Below are positions 28,127 through 39,719 of a stretch of 64,000 bases of DNA, piece after piece (positions within the stretch are counted from its first letter, which is position 1; each line of letters opens with the position of its first letter). Both the position numbers and the translations under genes were made by a program. A model generated the notes under the pieces. That model saw only the letters and a list, made by a program, of their open reading frames with translations. It did not search any database and was not told the origin of the DNA. The stretch is from Engraulis encrasicolus (Eukaryota > Chordata > Actinopteri > Clupeiformes > Engraulidae): positions 25,434,067 to 25,498,066 of the forward strand of contig NC_085865.1 in NCBI RefSeq assembly GCF_034702125.1, given 5' to 3'.

Positions 28127-28900
28127 CTCTCCTCCGTTTAGGAATCCTCTTTACCATAGAAACCGTGGGTGTGTTTAGCCTATTGCTTCATGGTAGCTAC
28201 TGTAAACACAGGGCCACGACTTGATAACTCTGCAACAAAACGCTCTGCAAAGAATAAATGCACCGAAATAAATGTCGAGCTTACATTCCCAACTTGTATG
28301 TGACGTTACTTACATTTCATAGCTGTAAAGAAATGGTAACAATGAACTAATATTGTCCTCCTACAGGCACACACTGTAGACTAAACAATACACAAGCGCA
28401 CACGCTTTGTCTGATAAAGTTAAATATGTACAACTAATTCAGATGGCACATGCCAAAACCGGCATGTTGCACAACAAATTCTTGCTAGATAATATTGTGC
28501 TATTTCAATAGAACATGGCATAGATCCAGGAAAACTGTCTTAGATAAATAGATTGAAACTCACCAACCCTCCTTAGAATGAATGCTAACGGATTGAGACA
28601 AGTGTTTTCGCTGCGATATCGTAAGACGTGTCTGTGATTGGTCAACAATGGTGAAAATGCCAGTATGCTGAGCCAATGGTGTTGAGTTCTGCTGAAGGGA
28701 TTTGACATTGTCCAATAAGAACGCAATGCGCTACAGCCTCCAGGAAGTACGTCACCGAGGCGCAAGAGAGCACGCCTACACATCAGTGGGATTTGTGGGA
28801 TTTGGTGGGATTTTGATGCATGACTAGGCCTACTACTGTAAGAAGCGCAGGTAAACGTAAACAGCAATTAACATAATCTGTGCTCTTGTGGTGGGTGCAC
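28127..28900 (-). promoter_or_regulatory. Likely scramblase promoter and 5' untranslated exon
   Basis: On the minus strand a consensus donor GGTGAGT occurs at about 28563, which could end a non-coding first exon. CCAAT-type boxes lie at about 28636-28641 (inverted), 28672-28677 and 28712-28716, with raised CpG content around 28600-28780. This fits a TATA-less promoter upstream of the start codon at 28126. Inferred from position and motifs only. Confidence 0.4.
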
Positions 28901-29134
28901 TCTGACGGCAGTTTATGAGGAACAACAAAAGACAGCCTATACTATTCACAACACTACAGCAACAACAACAAATGATCTTGTTTTAAAATCGAATTAAAAA
29001 CAGATTTATTTTCCATCTACCTCTGGTGATAGTTAGGCCCTACTATCTATAGTAAAATTGCCTATAGTTTTTCTTCTCTTTCTTTACTCTTGTGCACATT
29101 GAATGACAGCCAGCCTACTATCTACTAGCCTATA

Positions 29135-29175
29135 ATAATAATAACAATAACAATAACAATAACAATAATAATAAC

Positions 29176-29211
<36 letters not shown>
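29135..29211. repeat. (AAT)n/(AAC)n microsatellite
   Basis: Trinucleotide array of AAT and AAC units ending in about twelve uninterrupted AAT units. Confidence 0.93.
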
Positions 29212-29212
<1 letters not shown>

Positions 29213-29500
29213 CATTTGATTTAAATGCGCCTTTCAAAGCACTCAAGGACATGGTAGGCCTACAGCGACAAGCAATGATAAAAACAACACAGATTGTAAT
29301 CAAAAAATGAAAGAGTTTAAATGAAAGAGTTTAAAAAGTCATGAAGAAGAGGCTAATCCAAACAAATGAGTTTTGAGTCTAGATTAGAACAGGGGTAGTG
29401 AGCCACTATTTTCAATGTCAGGGCCGGGGAAGTGCATTCTAGAGCTGGGGAGCAGATCGACTGAAAGCTCTATTGACCACTGAGGCGGTTGGTTGATTGA
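29212..29500. mobile_element. Possible old LINE-derived fragment
   Basis: Text such as GCGCCTTTCAAAGCACTCAA and AGAGCTGGGGAGCAGATCGA resembles dispersed fish sequence found with LINE copies. No ends or frame can be placed, so the call is weak. Confidence 0.35.
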
Positions 29501-29881
29501 CTGATTGATATGGCACGTTAAAAACTTCATAAGGACTCTCTCTCTAGCAAAAACTTAAATATGCAGCAACTCTGATATTGCATTTGGTGGTCTTTCTAAG
29601 TTGCGCGATTCTTGTACAGTAGGATTTTTTTGTCTTTCCTCTATATACTTTTCCTTCAGGTCCAACAGATGGCACTGTTCTTCTATCCACTCTGTTCTCC
29701 ACTGTATTGCTCCATGAACCTCTGCAGTCGGCACTATTTCTCCATATAGAGTAGAGTAAACTTTATTAGTCCTGAGGGAAATCAATGTGTCTAGCATACA
29801 TACATACATAGAGATTATTTCACATAGCCTACAGTATATTAAACATTCACAAAGGACCCTCGTGGCCTGTCTGTCTTGCAG

Positions 29882-30110
29882 TCATGGGCAACCGTTTAGG
29901 GCGTCAGACTTGTAGTCCAAACTAAGGTTGCCGATTTGACTCCCGACCCGCCAGGTTGGTGGGGGGAGTAATTAACCAGTGCTCTCCCCCATCCTACTCC
30001 ATGACTGAGGTACCCTGAGCATAGTACCGTCCCGCTGCACTGCTCCCTTGGGGCGCCATTGGGGGCTGCCCCCTAACTCAGCACTATTGAAATGGCCCTG
30101 ACCTTTTTAA
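29882..30110 (+). mobile_element. tRNA-derived SINE
   Basis: GTCATGGGCAACCGTTTAGG (A-box region) and GCCGATTTGACTCCCGACC (B box) form a tRNA-like head. A long body follows with GGTACCCTGAGCATAGTACC and a GC-rich segment around 30045-30075. The 3' limit is approximate. Confidence 0.75.
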
Positions 30111-30823
30111 TACTCCACTCTGCTGTAGAGGTGATAACGTTGTGGCCTTTATGGTCCTTTATGGTACACAAATAACAGAAGCAACTCTGGTTGGAAGGCT
30201 ACGACAGAATATTTCAAAAACCTTGTTATGGGTCCAGTGGGTCGAGCAGTAGCACATTCATCGGGCACAGCAGTTTGTATTCTACTCTTCCTCATTTGGC
30301 ACAAACATTAATTGTGTTCCCAGTTAACAGTCACAGGATCCTTCAGGAAATCCAAACAGAACACATAGGCCTACAGGTGTCCAGGTTACCTGCTGGCATG
30401 GCTGCACTGCAGACATGTTCAGGCTAACCGCGATCAGTCTACAACCTACACGGGATAATTATGTCTTGGCTACAAGCACAGACCTAGAATATAGGCATCA
30501 GTCTGTGGCTACAAGTTTCTCAAAAGTGCCGCCGTCTCACAATAACTTCCTGGATACAGTCAGTAGCGGTGCACAGCTTTATAGGCCTAATGACGTGCTG
30601 CCACCCAATGGCCATATTTAGCATTACAAGTTGATTAGAGAACTATTCCATGACATTCCAGAGATTACTAGAGCGGTTCTGTGGGTATGACCAGTGTGAG
30701 ATTGTTTTCCATAACAGTTCTGCAACAATTGTAGTGAATTGTCGCGTGGGTATGGTCGCGAACTGGTGTGTGTGCACCCCTGCCACATCGTAGTGCACAG
30801 ATTGGAATGAGGTGGTGCGAAAG
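30111..30823. other. Intergenic, no gene supported
   Basis: Open frames on both strands (up to 120 codons) lack domain or splice evidence. Confidence 0.4.
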
Positions 30824-31217
30824 CAGGGGTTCCCAAACTTAACCTTGACAAGGCCCCCATATACTGGTAGATTCCAGCCAAGGCCCCCCTGACAGAGGTC
30901 GTGCCACACTTTTTTTTCCTTTTTTTTTTTACTGTGCACGCAGTTACATAACTCGATGAAGTTGGTGTATTCGTAAACCCATTCAAGTGCTACAGAAAGC
31001 ATAATACATGTACAGTGTAAACATTGTAGAGAGAAGAAGAAAATTATTCCACTGGGATTGTTAGGCCAATTGTTCGTTTATTTTGGCTACTTGAGCTATT
31101 CAATTTATTAAATTATTGAGTTTATTTCGCAATATTTTTCCTGCCAAACTGCCGCGGCCCCCCTGGCATCCCCTCGCGGCCCCCCAGGGGTTCCCGGCCC
31201 CCAATTGAAAACCACTG
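30824..31217. mobile_element. hAT-type MITE (394 bp)
   Basis: Ends CAGGGGTTCCCAAAC and TTGAAAACCACTG are imperfect inverted repeats. The flanks TGCGAAAG (30816-30823) and TGCTAAAG (31218-31225) form an 8-bp target duplication with one mismatch. Subterminal runs of GGCCCCCC occur near each end. No transposase. Confidence 0.82.
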
Positions 31218-31225
31218 TGCTAAAG

Positions 31226-31882
31226 CACCTGCCCCTTCGCTCTACTGGACAAAAATGCCCTTTTGGACAGTTATTTTTTAAATCATAATTAAACTAAATT
31301 AAATGTACAGGTATAATTTAAATATAATATTATAATTTGTGCAAACAAAACAAAATGGATAACAACGTAAAACATCACAAAATGTTGAAAGTCCAATGTT
31401 TATTTAAATGCAATAAAAGTAAAATAAAATGAAGTAAAAAATATACTCTGCTGGCCAATACAGAACACTCCTATTCCTTCCACACAATATCGGCAGTCAG
31501 TGAGCAACCAATAGCAACTCAAACTCTGCAAGTTAGAGTCAGATCCATGGTCATATGGGCTCAAGTTGTAGGGGGATGTGGGGATGAAAATGGTCTAAAA
31601 TCATACCTCTCAATGAAAATCGTCAAAAATCATCCCCCTTTAAAACAGGCATCCCCTTTTCACATACTGTGTTAAAATTGCACTTTTAACACTTTCAACG
31701 TTTTCTTGGGGGAGAAACCCTGAACCCCCAATAATCACAATACATCTCTGACCATCCCCCCTGGTTTCATTTTACAACTCGACCACTGCATATGGCCCTC
31801 TGATGGTGTAGATGAAAAAACATGGCCCTCTTTGTCATGACAGTTGCCATCCCTGTTCTATAATATCTCCTGTGGTGGTGGA
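31226..31882. other. Downstream flank of the coiled-coil gene
   Basis: No gene recognised. Its right end is the 3' side of the minus-strand coiled-coil gene. Confidence 0.4.
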
Positions 31883-34800
31883 TTACATGTAGGGAAACAT
31901 GAGCATTGGGATGCTGCAGGGAGAAAAAAAGACAAAAAATTAGAATGTTGCCCTGAGTAAAGTGGAAGCACTTGAAACTTAAGCATTGCATAAGGCCTGC
32001 TAGACTACTGCGTACACACTGTATACAGTAGCTAATATTAGGCTAATACCGTACAGGCATAGGCTTACTCAGAGAGAGGCAGGGTGATACACAGATACAG
32101 TGGTCTACATTCATTCCAGGTCTCTTCATCAAATTCAAACAATAAAAGCATATCATTAGCTTGATAGCATACTTGCCCAAGTCATTTTTTCCTGATTTGG
32201 AAAACAAGATTACATAGGCTACATTTTTATTGATATTTTCAGAGAACAGTCAAGTAGATGTGAGGAAAAGTATGGAAAAGTATAAAAAAGTACAAAACCC
32301 TACTTAACATTTTAATCAAACAGTTGACTTGGGCAAATTGTGACTTTGATTGTCTCTTAGACGGTTCTGATAGGTAATCTTACTGTTGTGACTCATGAGA
32401 TATGTGCCATTTGACTTTTAACAGAACATGAATAACAAACCTTGGCAAACTCCTGAGGAACTCTGGGTTCTCCATCATGGCCTTGACCTCTGCCTCCTCC
32501 TTTTTCCTCTGCTTTTTCTCCTCCGCTCTCTTCACCTCCCACTGCTTCCAGGACTCCTCCATCTGCTGGCGCTTCGCCTCCGCTTTCATCAGAGCCTCTC
32601 TCTTCTCCTTCTCCCTTTCTGCCCGGGATATGGGGGTTTTCTGAAACCCTAAACAATGAAAAATAAGACAGTGGTTGAAAGCAGTAACAAATCTTCTGAT
32701 TGATGAAATTCCTGTTTATTACCTTCGCCAAGACAAAGTCGGCGAAGGTTATGTTTTGACCGCTGTGTATTTATTTATTTATTTATTTGTTAATATGTTT
32801 GTTTGTTTGTTTGTATGTACTTCGTATAACTCAGTCAGAACTGAGCCGATTTTTATGAAATTTGGTGGGATGATTGGTCATGACCCAAGGAACAATCGAT
32901 TAGTTTTTGGGAGTGATTGGGTCAAAGGTCAAAGGTCAAGGTCAAAATGTTTGTTTGTACTTCGTATAACTCAGTCAGAACTGAGCCGATTTTTATGAAA
33001 TTTAGTGGGATGATTGGCCATGACCCAAGGAACAATCGATTAGTTTTTGGGAGTGATTGGGTCAAAGGTCAAAGGTCCAGGCCAAGGTCACGAAAAGGTC
33101 AAAAACGTAAATTGAGCCGATTTTTATGAAATTTAGTGGGATGATTGGTCATGACCCAGGGAACAATCAATTACTTTTTGGGAGTGATTGGGTCAAAGGT
33201 CAAGGTCAAGGTCACGAAAAGGTCAAAACGCAAATTGAGCCGATTTTTATGACATTTAGTGGGATGATTGGTCATGACCCAAGGAACAACCGATTACTTT
33301 TTGGGAGTGATTGGGTCAAAGGTCATGGTCAAGGTCACTAAAAGGTCAAAAACCTTTTTCTTTGCCAAGCACTATATGCCAGAAGAACGTGTGCATGCTG
33401 AATTGAATAAGAGGTCAAGACTGGGCCAAAAATGTAATATTACGATATTCCGGTCCGATTTAAATGAAACTAACACCAAAATTTGGAGAATGTTATGCCC
33501 CACATTTTGAAGATGGCCAGAAAAAAATAAGTGGCGTAGGCGAAGGTTTGCGCTCTACCGAGTGCCCATTCTAGTTTCATACATGTACAACCTTATCTTA
33601 GTGTGTAAAATGGTTATAAAATGACGATCCTCTTACATGACTGGTAAACATCATCTCCCTCCTCCTGCTCTCTCTTGATTGTCTTCTCGATTTTGTTGGC
33701 GTAGTAGTCTTTGGTCTTCTTGTTGACCCATCCAAGGAATCTCCTCCTGACGCTCTTGTCCTTCACCGGTCCACTGTCTGTTTCTTCCTTACCATACCCT
33801 GCATCTTCTGACTTCAGTCCCTGTGCCATCTCTGCAGCTGAAGACGATGCAGCACTCTCAGTCTCCTCTCTCTCATCATCTCCAGGACCTGATGCAGGAG
33901 TCTGAGACAGAGAACAAGTGCTGTTGGGCAAGGCTGCCTGCTTAGCTATGTTCTCAGTAGACTTGTCTACTTTCTCAGCTCTCATGGTGGTGGTCCATAA
34001 TGTAGGTTGTTGGGTGTAGACTGGAGGTGTCGGTTCCATATTGGATCCCCTCACTTGACAATTTGCAACAGATTCTGGAATTTGGACCTGAGGATAATTG
34101 TTGATGCTGGGCTGGGGCACTTGCCTGACAAGCTCAGTCTTCTCCTTCGGCACAGTGGCCATATCAGTTTCTACTTTGTCAGATTTGCTCTGTCCACAAA
34201 CTGAAAACTTTTGATGTCCATCCGATGCTGCAATTTGGATGTGAGAAGGATGTTTGCTGTTTTGGCCTACGTGGCCTTTTAAATTCACCACAGCATTGTC
34301 TGTCTTTTTAGCTGCCGTGCTGGCCAGACCATCTGCCTCATGTTTAGAGATGTTCTGCTGGTAAGGAGGGGCCCTCAGACCTGCGATTTCAGTTCTTCTT
34401 GTTAGGTTTTCTGTCAGTTTTGGGCGCTGCAGATCATGTCTTTCCTCATCACCCTGTTTGCATCTCACTGTGAGCTCACTAGATGCCTTCTCTATCTCAC
34501 CATTTCTGTTACTCTCCTGTGCTTTCAGCTTTTCCATTTGTTTCTGCTTGTCTTGTTCCTTCTGCCGCTCAATTTCAATGCACCTCTCTGCTTCCTTTTG
34601 TTGCTTTAGCTTTTTTTGTTTTTCTATTTCAAAGAGTTCCCTCTGCCTTTCCATTTGCTGCTTGTTTATTTGGTTTTGTGGTTTCAATAGGCCCTGGACT
34701 CTTTCCTGGCTGACACTTTCTCTCTCTTTCTTCTCTTCTTGCGCTGATGATATAATTTCCAACTCTCTCTTCCTTTCTTCCTGCTCTATCGTTTTTCTCT

Positions 34801-36966
34801 TGTTCATCTCCCTGATATTGATAACTTTTGCCTCGATCACCACATCCCTCGTTCTTAACTCATTTTATCACTTGTTTCATCTATCCAGCTGTTTACTTTT
34901 CGCGGGATATTTGTACTAGTAGTGATGCTTGTTTGTTTCCAACACTCCTTTTCTCCATGAGTGCTAGCTTGCAAAGCTCTGGCATGTTGATCTGTGCTGC
35001 GCTCTGCATCTATGCCAAGCACTGCCTTTTTTTGTGTTGCACTCTTAGCTGCCCTCTGCTGCTCCGAGACAGTCTGTTGGACAGACCGGCTGGCTCCACA
35101 GTCTGAATGCAGTGACGTGTACTCAATGCCAGTCTGGTTTGTGCTTTTCCCTAATCTGTACCCTTGTGCAGTCGCATCACCCTTCAGGCATTGCTCCTGC
35201 CTATGCATACTTGTCCATTCCTTTGCACCTACCACATTCTCGTTGCATTCTCTTGTCGTCTTCAGCTCTATCTTTTCAGTCGTATCGCCCTTCACGCTTT
35301 TCTGCTGCCTTTGTTTTCCTGTTATACTTGTCCCTTCTTTTGCACCCACCACATTCGCATTGCTTATTTTTCTGTCGCTTTCTTCTACTCCGCTGTCTCT
35401 TGTCGTCTGCAACTCTCTCTTTTCCGTGTCATTTGTTTTCATGCTGCATTTTGCTCTATTCTTCGTTGTCTGCATCCATTCTCTCATCCAACTGTCAACA
35501 TTTGATCTTTGCTGAGAGCATTCTTGTGTTGTATTCTCTGAGTTTTGGTCACTCTGCCTCAACATGTGTTTTTTCCTGTCATCTGCTTGTGTGACAAATG
35601 CTTTCTGTCTTGGGTTAAACATCTCTGTTTCCTTTTCTCTAATTTTTACTCTCTCTTGTTGTGTTTCTGCCAATCTTCTTTGATGTGGCTCTGTGACATG
35701 GCATTTTTCCCTTGTTGTCTCCTTGTCATTAAACAAGACATTCATGAGCTCCTCTTTGCTTGTTCGTTTTTGTGCTCCTGTTTTTTTCTCCCTTCGGCTG
35801 CTCGTAGTGATTATTCCTCCTGTGTTGCAGTTTTCTGCAGGTTCTCTCTCACTCTTTAAATTCACCTCTACCTGTTTGCTATCTTGCCATAACTGCAGTG
35901 GCTGGCTACTCTCATGCTCCATCCGCTTTTCTCTTCCAGTCTTAATGCCCGTATCTCTGAACCAGTCATCTAGCTGCTTTGCGTCCACTGTTCTCCCAAT
36001 TTCCTCTCTTCTTCTGTTTGTCATTATGCATTCTTGTTTGAATTTTTCTCCATCTATCAAGGTTTCTTTCTTTCCATTCACGACATCATGCTTTGCTTCA
36101 TTCAGAATGTCTGTTCCTTTTGAACTGTTTCGTAGGCCGGATGCCCGATCAGCATTTTCTTCACTCACCCCAAAATGTTTTCTCTCTCCGTCATCTGTAT
36201 CTACATCCTCATTTCCTCTTGTTCTCATGTTTATCATCTCACCTTTGTTTTTCTCTCTGTCTTGGCCTTGATTGTTCCTGTGTTTGTCTAGTTTTTGTGT
36301 AGGCCCACTTGCTGCTTGGCTTTGCTCATGTCCCTTTTTAATTCCACCCCACTTGTCCCCTGCATTCATATCTCCAAGCTGGTCGTCCTCCAGTGTAGTT
36401 TTAGCCTGTGGCACTTGTTTTTCTGCTTTTTGTCTCTGTGCATCCTGGAGAAATTGTGGTTCATTTGATTGAATGATATCTTTCTTCTCTCCTCCATGTT
36501 GTCTCATGTCTGTCAGCCAGTCAATTTGTGTCTGCGTGCCACGCGATTTCTGTTTCAGCTCCGTCTGAGTGTGATCAGGGCTGCACTTAGGTGCCTCTAT
36601 TCTCCTCCTGCGTCCATGTTCGATTTGCCTCAGCAATACCTGCTCCATCTCTCTCGAGTCCTGTCTGTTTTTCTCAAGCAGACGTTCCATTTTCTTTGTC
36701 ATAGAGTTCCATCGAAATAAGTTTTCCAGGTGCCTCATCCTGTCCTCGTGCATTTTCTGGTTAGCTTCGTCTATCCTAAAGTATATATCCTTCATGTCCC
36801 TGAAATCCAGCTCCTCTTTGTACCCCTCCATTCGCATCTCCACAGGTTTTCTCTCGTCACCTCTCAGAAAACCTATTAGTCGGTCGTTTAATTGGTCCAG
36901 CACTCTGTGCCGCTCACTCCACCAATTCTCCATGTTGTTAAGATTGATCACCTCTGAGTCTTGTGT
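31883..36966 (-). CDS. Uncharacterised charged coiled-coil protein gene (partial, one frame break)
   Basis: I do not recognise the family. The minus-strand model is a large exon from about 36966 to 33637 (acceptor after ..CAAACACAAG; donor GTAAGA), then 32441-32648 (acceptor TTTAG, donor GTTTGT), then 31883-31913 (acceptor CTGCAG, ending TAA). Splice phases join across both introns. The large exon starts ENWWSERHRVLDQLNDRLIG and is then very rich in E, K, Q, R and T, with long predicted-helical stretches such as RQRELFEIEKQKKLKQQKEA. It ends RRRFLGWVNKKTKDYYANK. The next exon encodes AEREKEKREALMKAEAKRQQ and the last a short hydrophobic tail. The frame changes once near 34855-34865, where the first frame stops and the second opens in a short A-run: either a real 1-base indel or a sequencing error. 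Upstream exons were not found. Total seen is about 1,180 codons. A cytoskeletal or scaffold role would be a guess. Confidence 0.65.
32719..33574 (+). mobile_element. Helitron-like element, copy 1 (intronic)
   Basis: It begins TTACCTTCGCC and ends CATTCTAG. A 6-bp stem with 4-base loop, GCGCTC-TACC-GAGTGC, lies nine bases before the final CTAG. It sits between A and T with no target duplication, as Helitrons do. The interior has (ATTT)n and (TTTG)n runs and four diverging units of about 123-140 bp, each starting GAGCCGATTTTTATGA (from 32843, 32983, 33114 and 33237). It has no Rep/helicase frame, so it is non-autonomous. It fills most of the intron of the coiled-coil gene. The 5' end is not the canonical TC. 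Confidence 0.82.
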
Positions 36967-37804
36967 TTGAGGAAGACAGAGAAATACTGTACATAGTCTG
37001 TGTTTCACTTCAGCATAAATAATAAATTAATACTTGTAGACACAGTATATATCAAATGTAGCCTACCTTAGCCACCATATCACCACAAAAATATTATTGT
37101 ATCATCCTAGCAAATGAGCTGCTGTCCTGTCAGACATGTCTTTCCAAATGAAGATTCCCCTTTGAGCAGCAACATTCCACTGTGGTCATTATGACATCAC
37201 GCTTCCATAATAAGTGTCATCAGAGAGGAAAGAAGAGGAGAGCAGCAACTCCCCCTATTATGATGTCACCACGGCACCATTTTGGTTTTGGTAAAGTGTG
37301 TTGGCAGTGGTAGCCAGCGAGTAAACAATACCCTCGTAGACCTTATCAGTATGTGGTCATATTGAATTTTAAGGGATAAAAATTACCCACCAATGTAATC
37401 AGGAGAAATAGGCCTTTCAAATTACATTTGATAAGACACAATAAATATATTTAAGTGTAGGCCTAACAAACATTAATTTTAAATAATATTGTTAAATAAT
37501 CACCCCAATGTTTATCTAGAATCATGCTTTTGAAAAGTTTCACCCATATTTTCAGAAATTTCTGTGGTAGATATTCACAATTTCGTGATCTACATGCAGA
37601 ATGCAGAATGAATGTGTGATCTATGCTTCAAAAGTTATTGTAAGTTTATTGGCAACTGTAGGCCTACCTTTTGTTGTAGCCTGTATCAGCCCAGTGCTCT
37701 AATCATTCTAGCATGCAATATTTTCTTAACCAATAACAATAAAATGTCAATGTAATTCATAAAAATCAGTTATGTAAATAACAATGATTATAGCTGTGAA
37801 AAAA
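36967..37804. other. Upstream flank of the coiled-coil exon, duplicated at 56880-57945
   Basis: AT-rich sequence with no exon recognised, almost identical to the second copy about 19.9 kb downstream. That copy has a 278-bp MITE inserted and lacks the Helitron. Confidence 0.6.
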
Positions 37805-38668
37805 CTAGAATGGGCACTCGGTAGAGCGCAAACCTTCGCCTACGCCACTTATTTTTTTCTGGCCATCTTCAAAATGTGGGGCATAACATTCTCCAAATTT
37901 TGGTGTTAGTTTCATTTAAATCGGACCGGAATATCGTAATATTAAATTTTTGGCCCAGTCTTGACCTCTTATTCAATTCAGCATGCACACGTTCTTCTGG
38001 CATATAGTGCTTGGCAAAGAAAAACGTTTTTGACCTTTTAGTGACCTTGACCTTGACCTTTGACCCAATCACTCCCAAAAAGTAATCGGTTGTTCCTTGG
38101 GTCATGACCAATCATCCCACTAAATGTCATAAAAATCGGCTCAATTTGCGTTTTGACCTTTTCGTGACCTTGACCTTGACCTTTGACCCAATCACTCCCA
38201 AAAAGTAATTGATTGTTCCCTGGGTCATGACCAATCATCCCACTAAATTTCATAAAAATCGGCTCAATTTACGTTTTTGACCTTTTCGTGACCTTGGCCT
38301 GGACCTTTGACCTTTGACCCAATCACTCCCAAAAACTAATCGATTGTTCCTTGGGTCATGGCCAATCATCCCACTAAATTTCATAAAAATCGGCTCAGTT
38401 CTGACTGAGTTATACGAAGTACAAACAAACATTTTGACCTTGACCTTTGACCTTTGACCCAATCACTCCCAAAAACTAATCGATTGTTCCTTGGGTCATG
38501 ACCAATCATCCCACCAAATTTCATAAAAATCGGCTCAGTTCTGACTGAGTTATACGAAGTACATACAAACAAACAAACAAACAAACAAACATATTAACAA
38601 ATAAATAAATAAATAAATACACAGCGGTCAAAACATAACCTTCGCCGACTTTGTCTTGGCGAAGGTAA
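37805..38668 (-). mobile_element. Helitron-like element, copy 2 (inverted)
   Basis: Near-identical to the element at 32719-33574 but in opposite orientation. The duplicated locus near 57946 is the unoccupied site: there the sequence runs GTGAAAAAATGATG without interruption. The insertion therefore falls exactly between A and T with no target duplication. The slightly greater length comes from the TTTG/ATTT runs. Confidence 0.88.
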
Positions 38669-38788
38669 TGATGTGGTGACTTTACAAATATGAATATGTT
38701 AATATGTGCTTATTATATTGTACAGCTCCTTTGTTCTGCATAACAGCAAAATAACAGACACTGACACACATATATATATATATATAAT

Positions 38789-38954
38789 CAGGGTGCGATT
38801 TGTTGAAGAACCAGAAGGGGGGATAAGTTTCAGATTTTAAGCATTATCAATGGAGTAACATATTGCAAATATTCAAATCCTGTAGGAAAAGTGGAGGTAT
38901 CAAAACCAGAAGGGGGGACAATCCCCCCTATCCCCCCCTACAAATCGCACCCTG
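38789..38954. mobile_element. hAT-type MITE (166 bp), in duplicated block copy 1
   Basis: Terminal inverted repeats CAGGGTGCGATTTGT and ACAAATCGCACCCTG are flanked by perfect TATATAAT on both sides (38781-38788, 38955-38962). G-runs and C-runs lie in the arms. The same insertion is present in the second block at 58067-58232, so it predates the block duplication. Confidence 0.85.
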
Positions 38955-39078
38955 TATATAATCAATATCCAAGTTATTCATCATATATCATTCACATATT
39001 TATAGACATATTAGGCACATCAATAGGGGCATGCATACAGTAGCAGTAATGTAGGCCCTACCACTTAACCATATAACG

Positions 39079-39228
39079 TAGCGTTTCTCAACGGGGGGCT
39101 CTACAGCTTTCCCCAGGGGGTGTTAGGGAAGCATAGTGGGTGTTGAGAGGGATACCACTGAGGATGGGTGCTCAGTTGCCATTGGGGAAGTTAGCCGCCT
39201 AGTTTTTTTAATAGTAAGGGGATGTTAG
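39079..39228. mobile_element. Truncated hAT-type MITE
   Basis: The left end TAGCGTTTCTCAAC matches the complete copy at 58357-58565. The right part is missing because about 260 bases, corresponding to 58511-58768, are deleted in this copy of the block. Confidence 0.78.
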
Positions 39229-39327
39229 CATATTATGCACCAGCGAGAATGCCAGCAAGTTTTGTAGCTCCGGGTTTTATGTCTGTTCTACTCGTCTTTC
39301 GTGTTGTTTTTTATGACATATTTTTCA

Positions 39328-39488
39328 GTTCTACTTCCTTGTCTTCAGACCGCCAGACGGCGTTTCTTACTGTGTGAATATCCTTGTGCTAGCCGCATCT
39401 TTGCCGAGAGTTTATATCGAAGTTGTCACCTCGTGACCGATGACGTGGCTCAAGTCTATAAATAGACATGCCCACGTCAAACCTCGCT
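39328..39488 (+). repeat. DIRS left inverted terminal repeat, with promoter motifs
   Basis: The inner part, from the CCGCCAGACGGCG segment at about 39350 to AACCTCGCTT at 39488, is inverted at 54076-54213 with few differences. The outermost 49 bases (GTTCTACTTCC..ACTGTGTG) differ from the right end and are instead complementary to the left half of the internal complementary region. A TATAAATA box (39457-39464) and TGACGTGG (39441-39448) are likely promoter elements for the element's transcript. Confidence 0.9.
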
Positions 39489-39719
39489 TTTCGCTTTCTC
39501 TCGCACTTGCAGAGAGCACTTGTCCAGCCGAACAGCTAACTAGCACGCTACCCTTGCCCCGGTGCAGCTAGAAATTGGCGCCCGTACCAGACGATTTTGC
39601 TACGGTTTAATAACTGCGCTCACACCCCAGCGCACATAAAAACCGAACGAACAAAAGATAGAATTGCCAGACCCCGGCATTTTCATATCGCAACGCATTA
39701 CAAAAAAAAGAAAAAAGAA

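Noticed and set aside
27966..28178. 70-codon plus-strand frame over the scramblase start exon
   Set aside because: It is antisense to the well-supported first coding exon.
28505..28867. 120-codon minus-strand frame at the scramblase promoter
   Set aside because: It spans a likely splice donor and CCAAT boxes, and no domain is visible; it is more likely 5' untranslated and promoter sequence.
30624..31002. Two overlapping minus-strand frames of about 120 codons
   Set aside because: They run through a hAT-type MITE and its A/T run, with no conserved domain.
32866..33510. Repeating frames of the type GMIGHDPRNNRL
   Set aside because: They coincide with the tandem units of the Helitron-like element; the unit lengths differ and are not all multiples of three, so this is not a repeat protein.
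34458..36720. Several plus-strand frames of 60-190 codons rich in Ser, Phe, Leu and Cys
   Set aside because: They are antisense shadows of the purine-rich coiled-coil exon; the minus strand has the longer frames and the splice sites.
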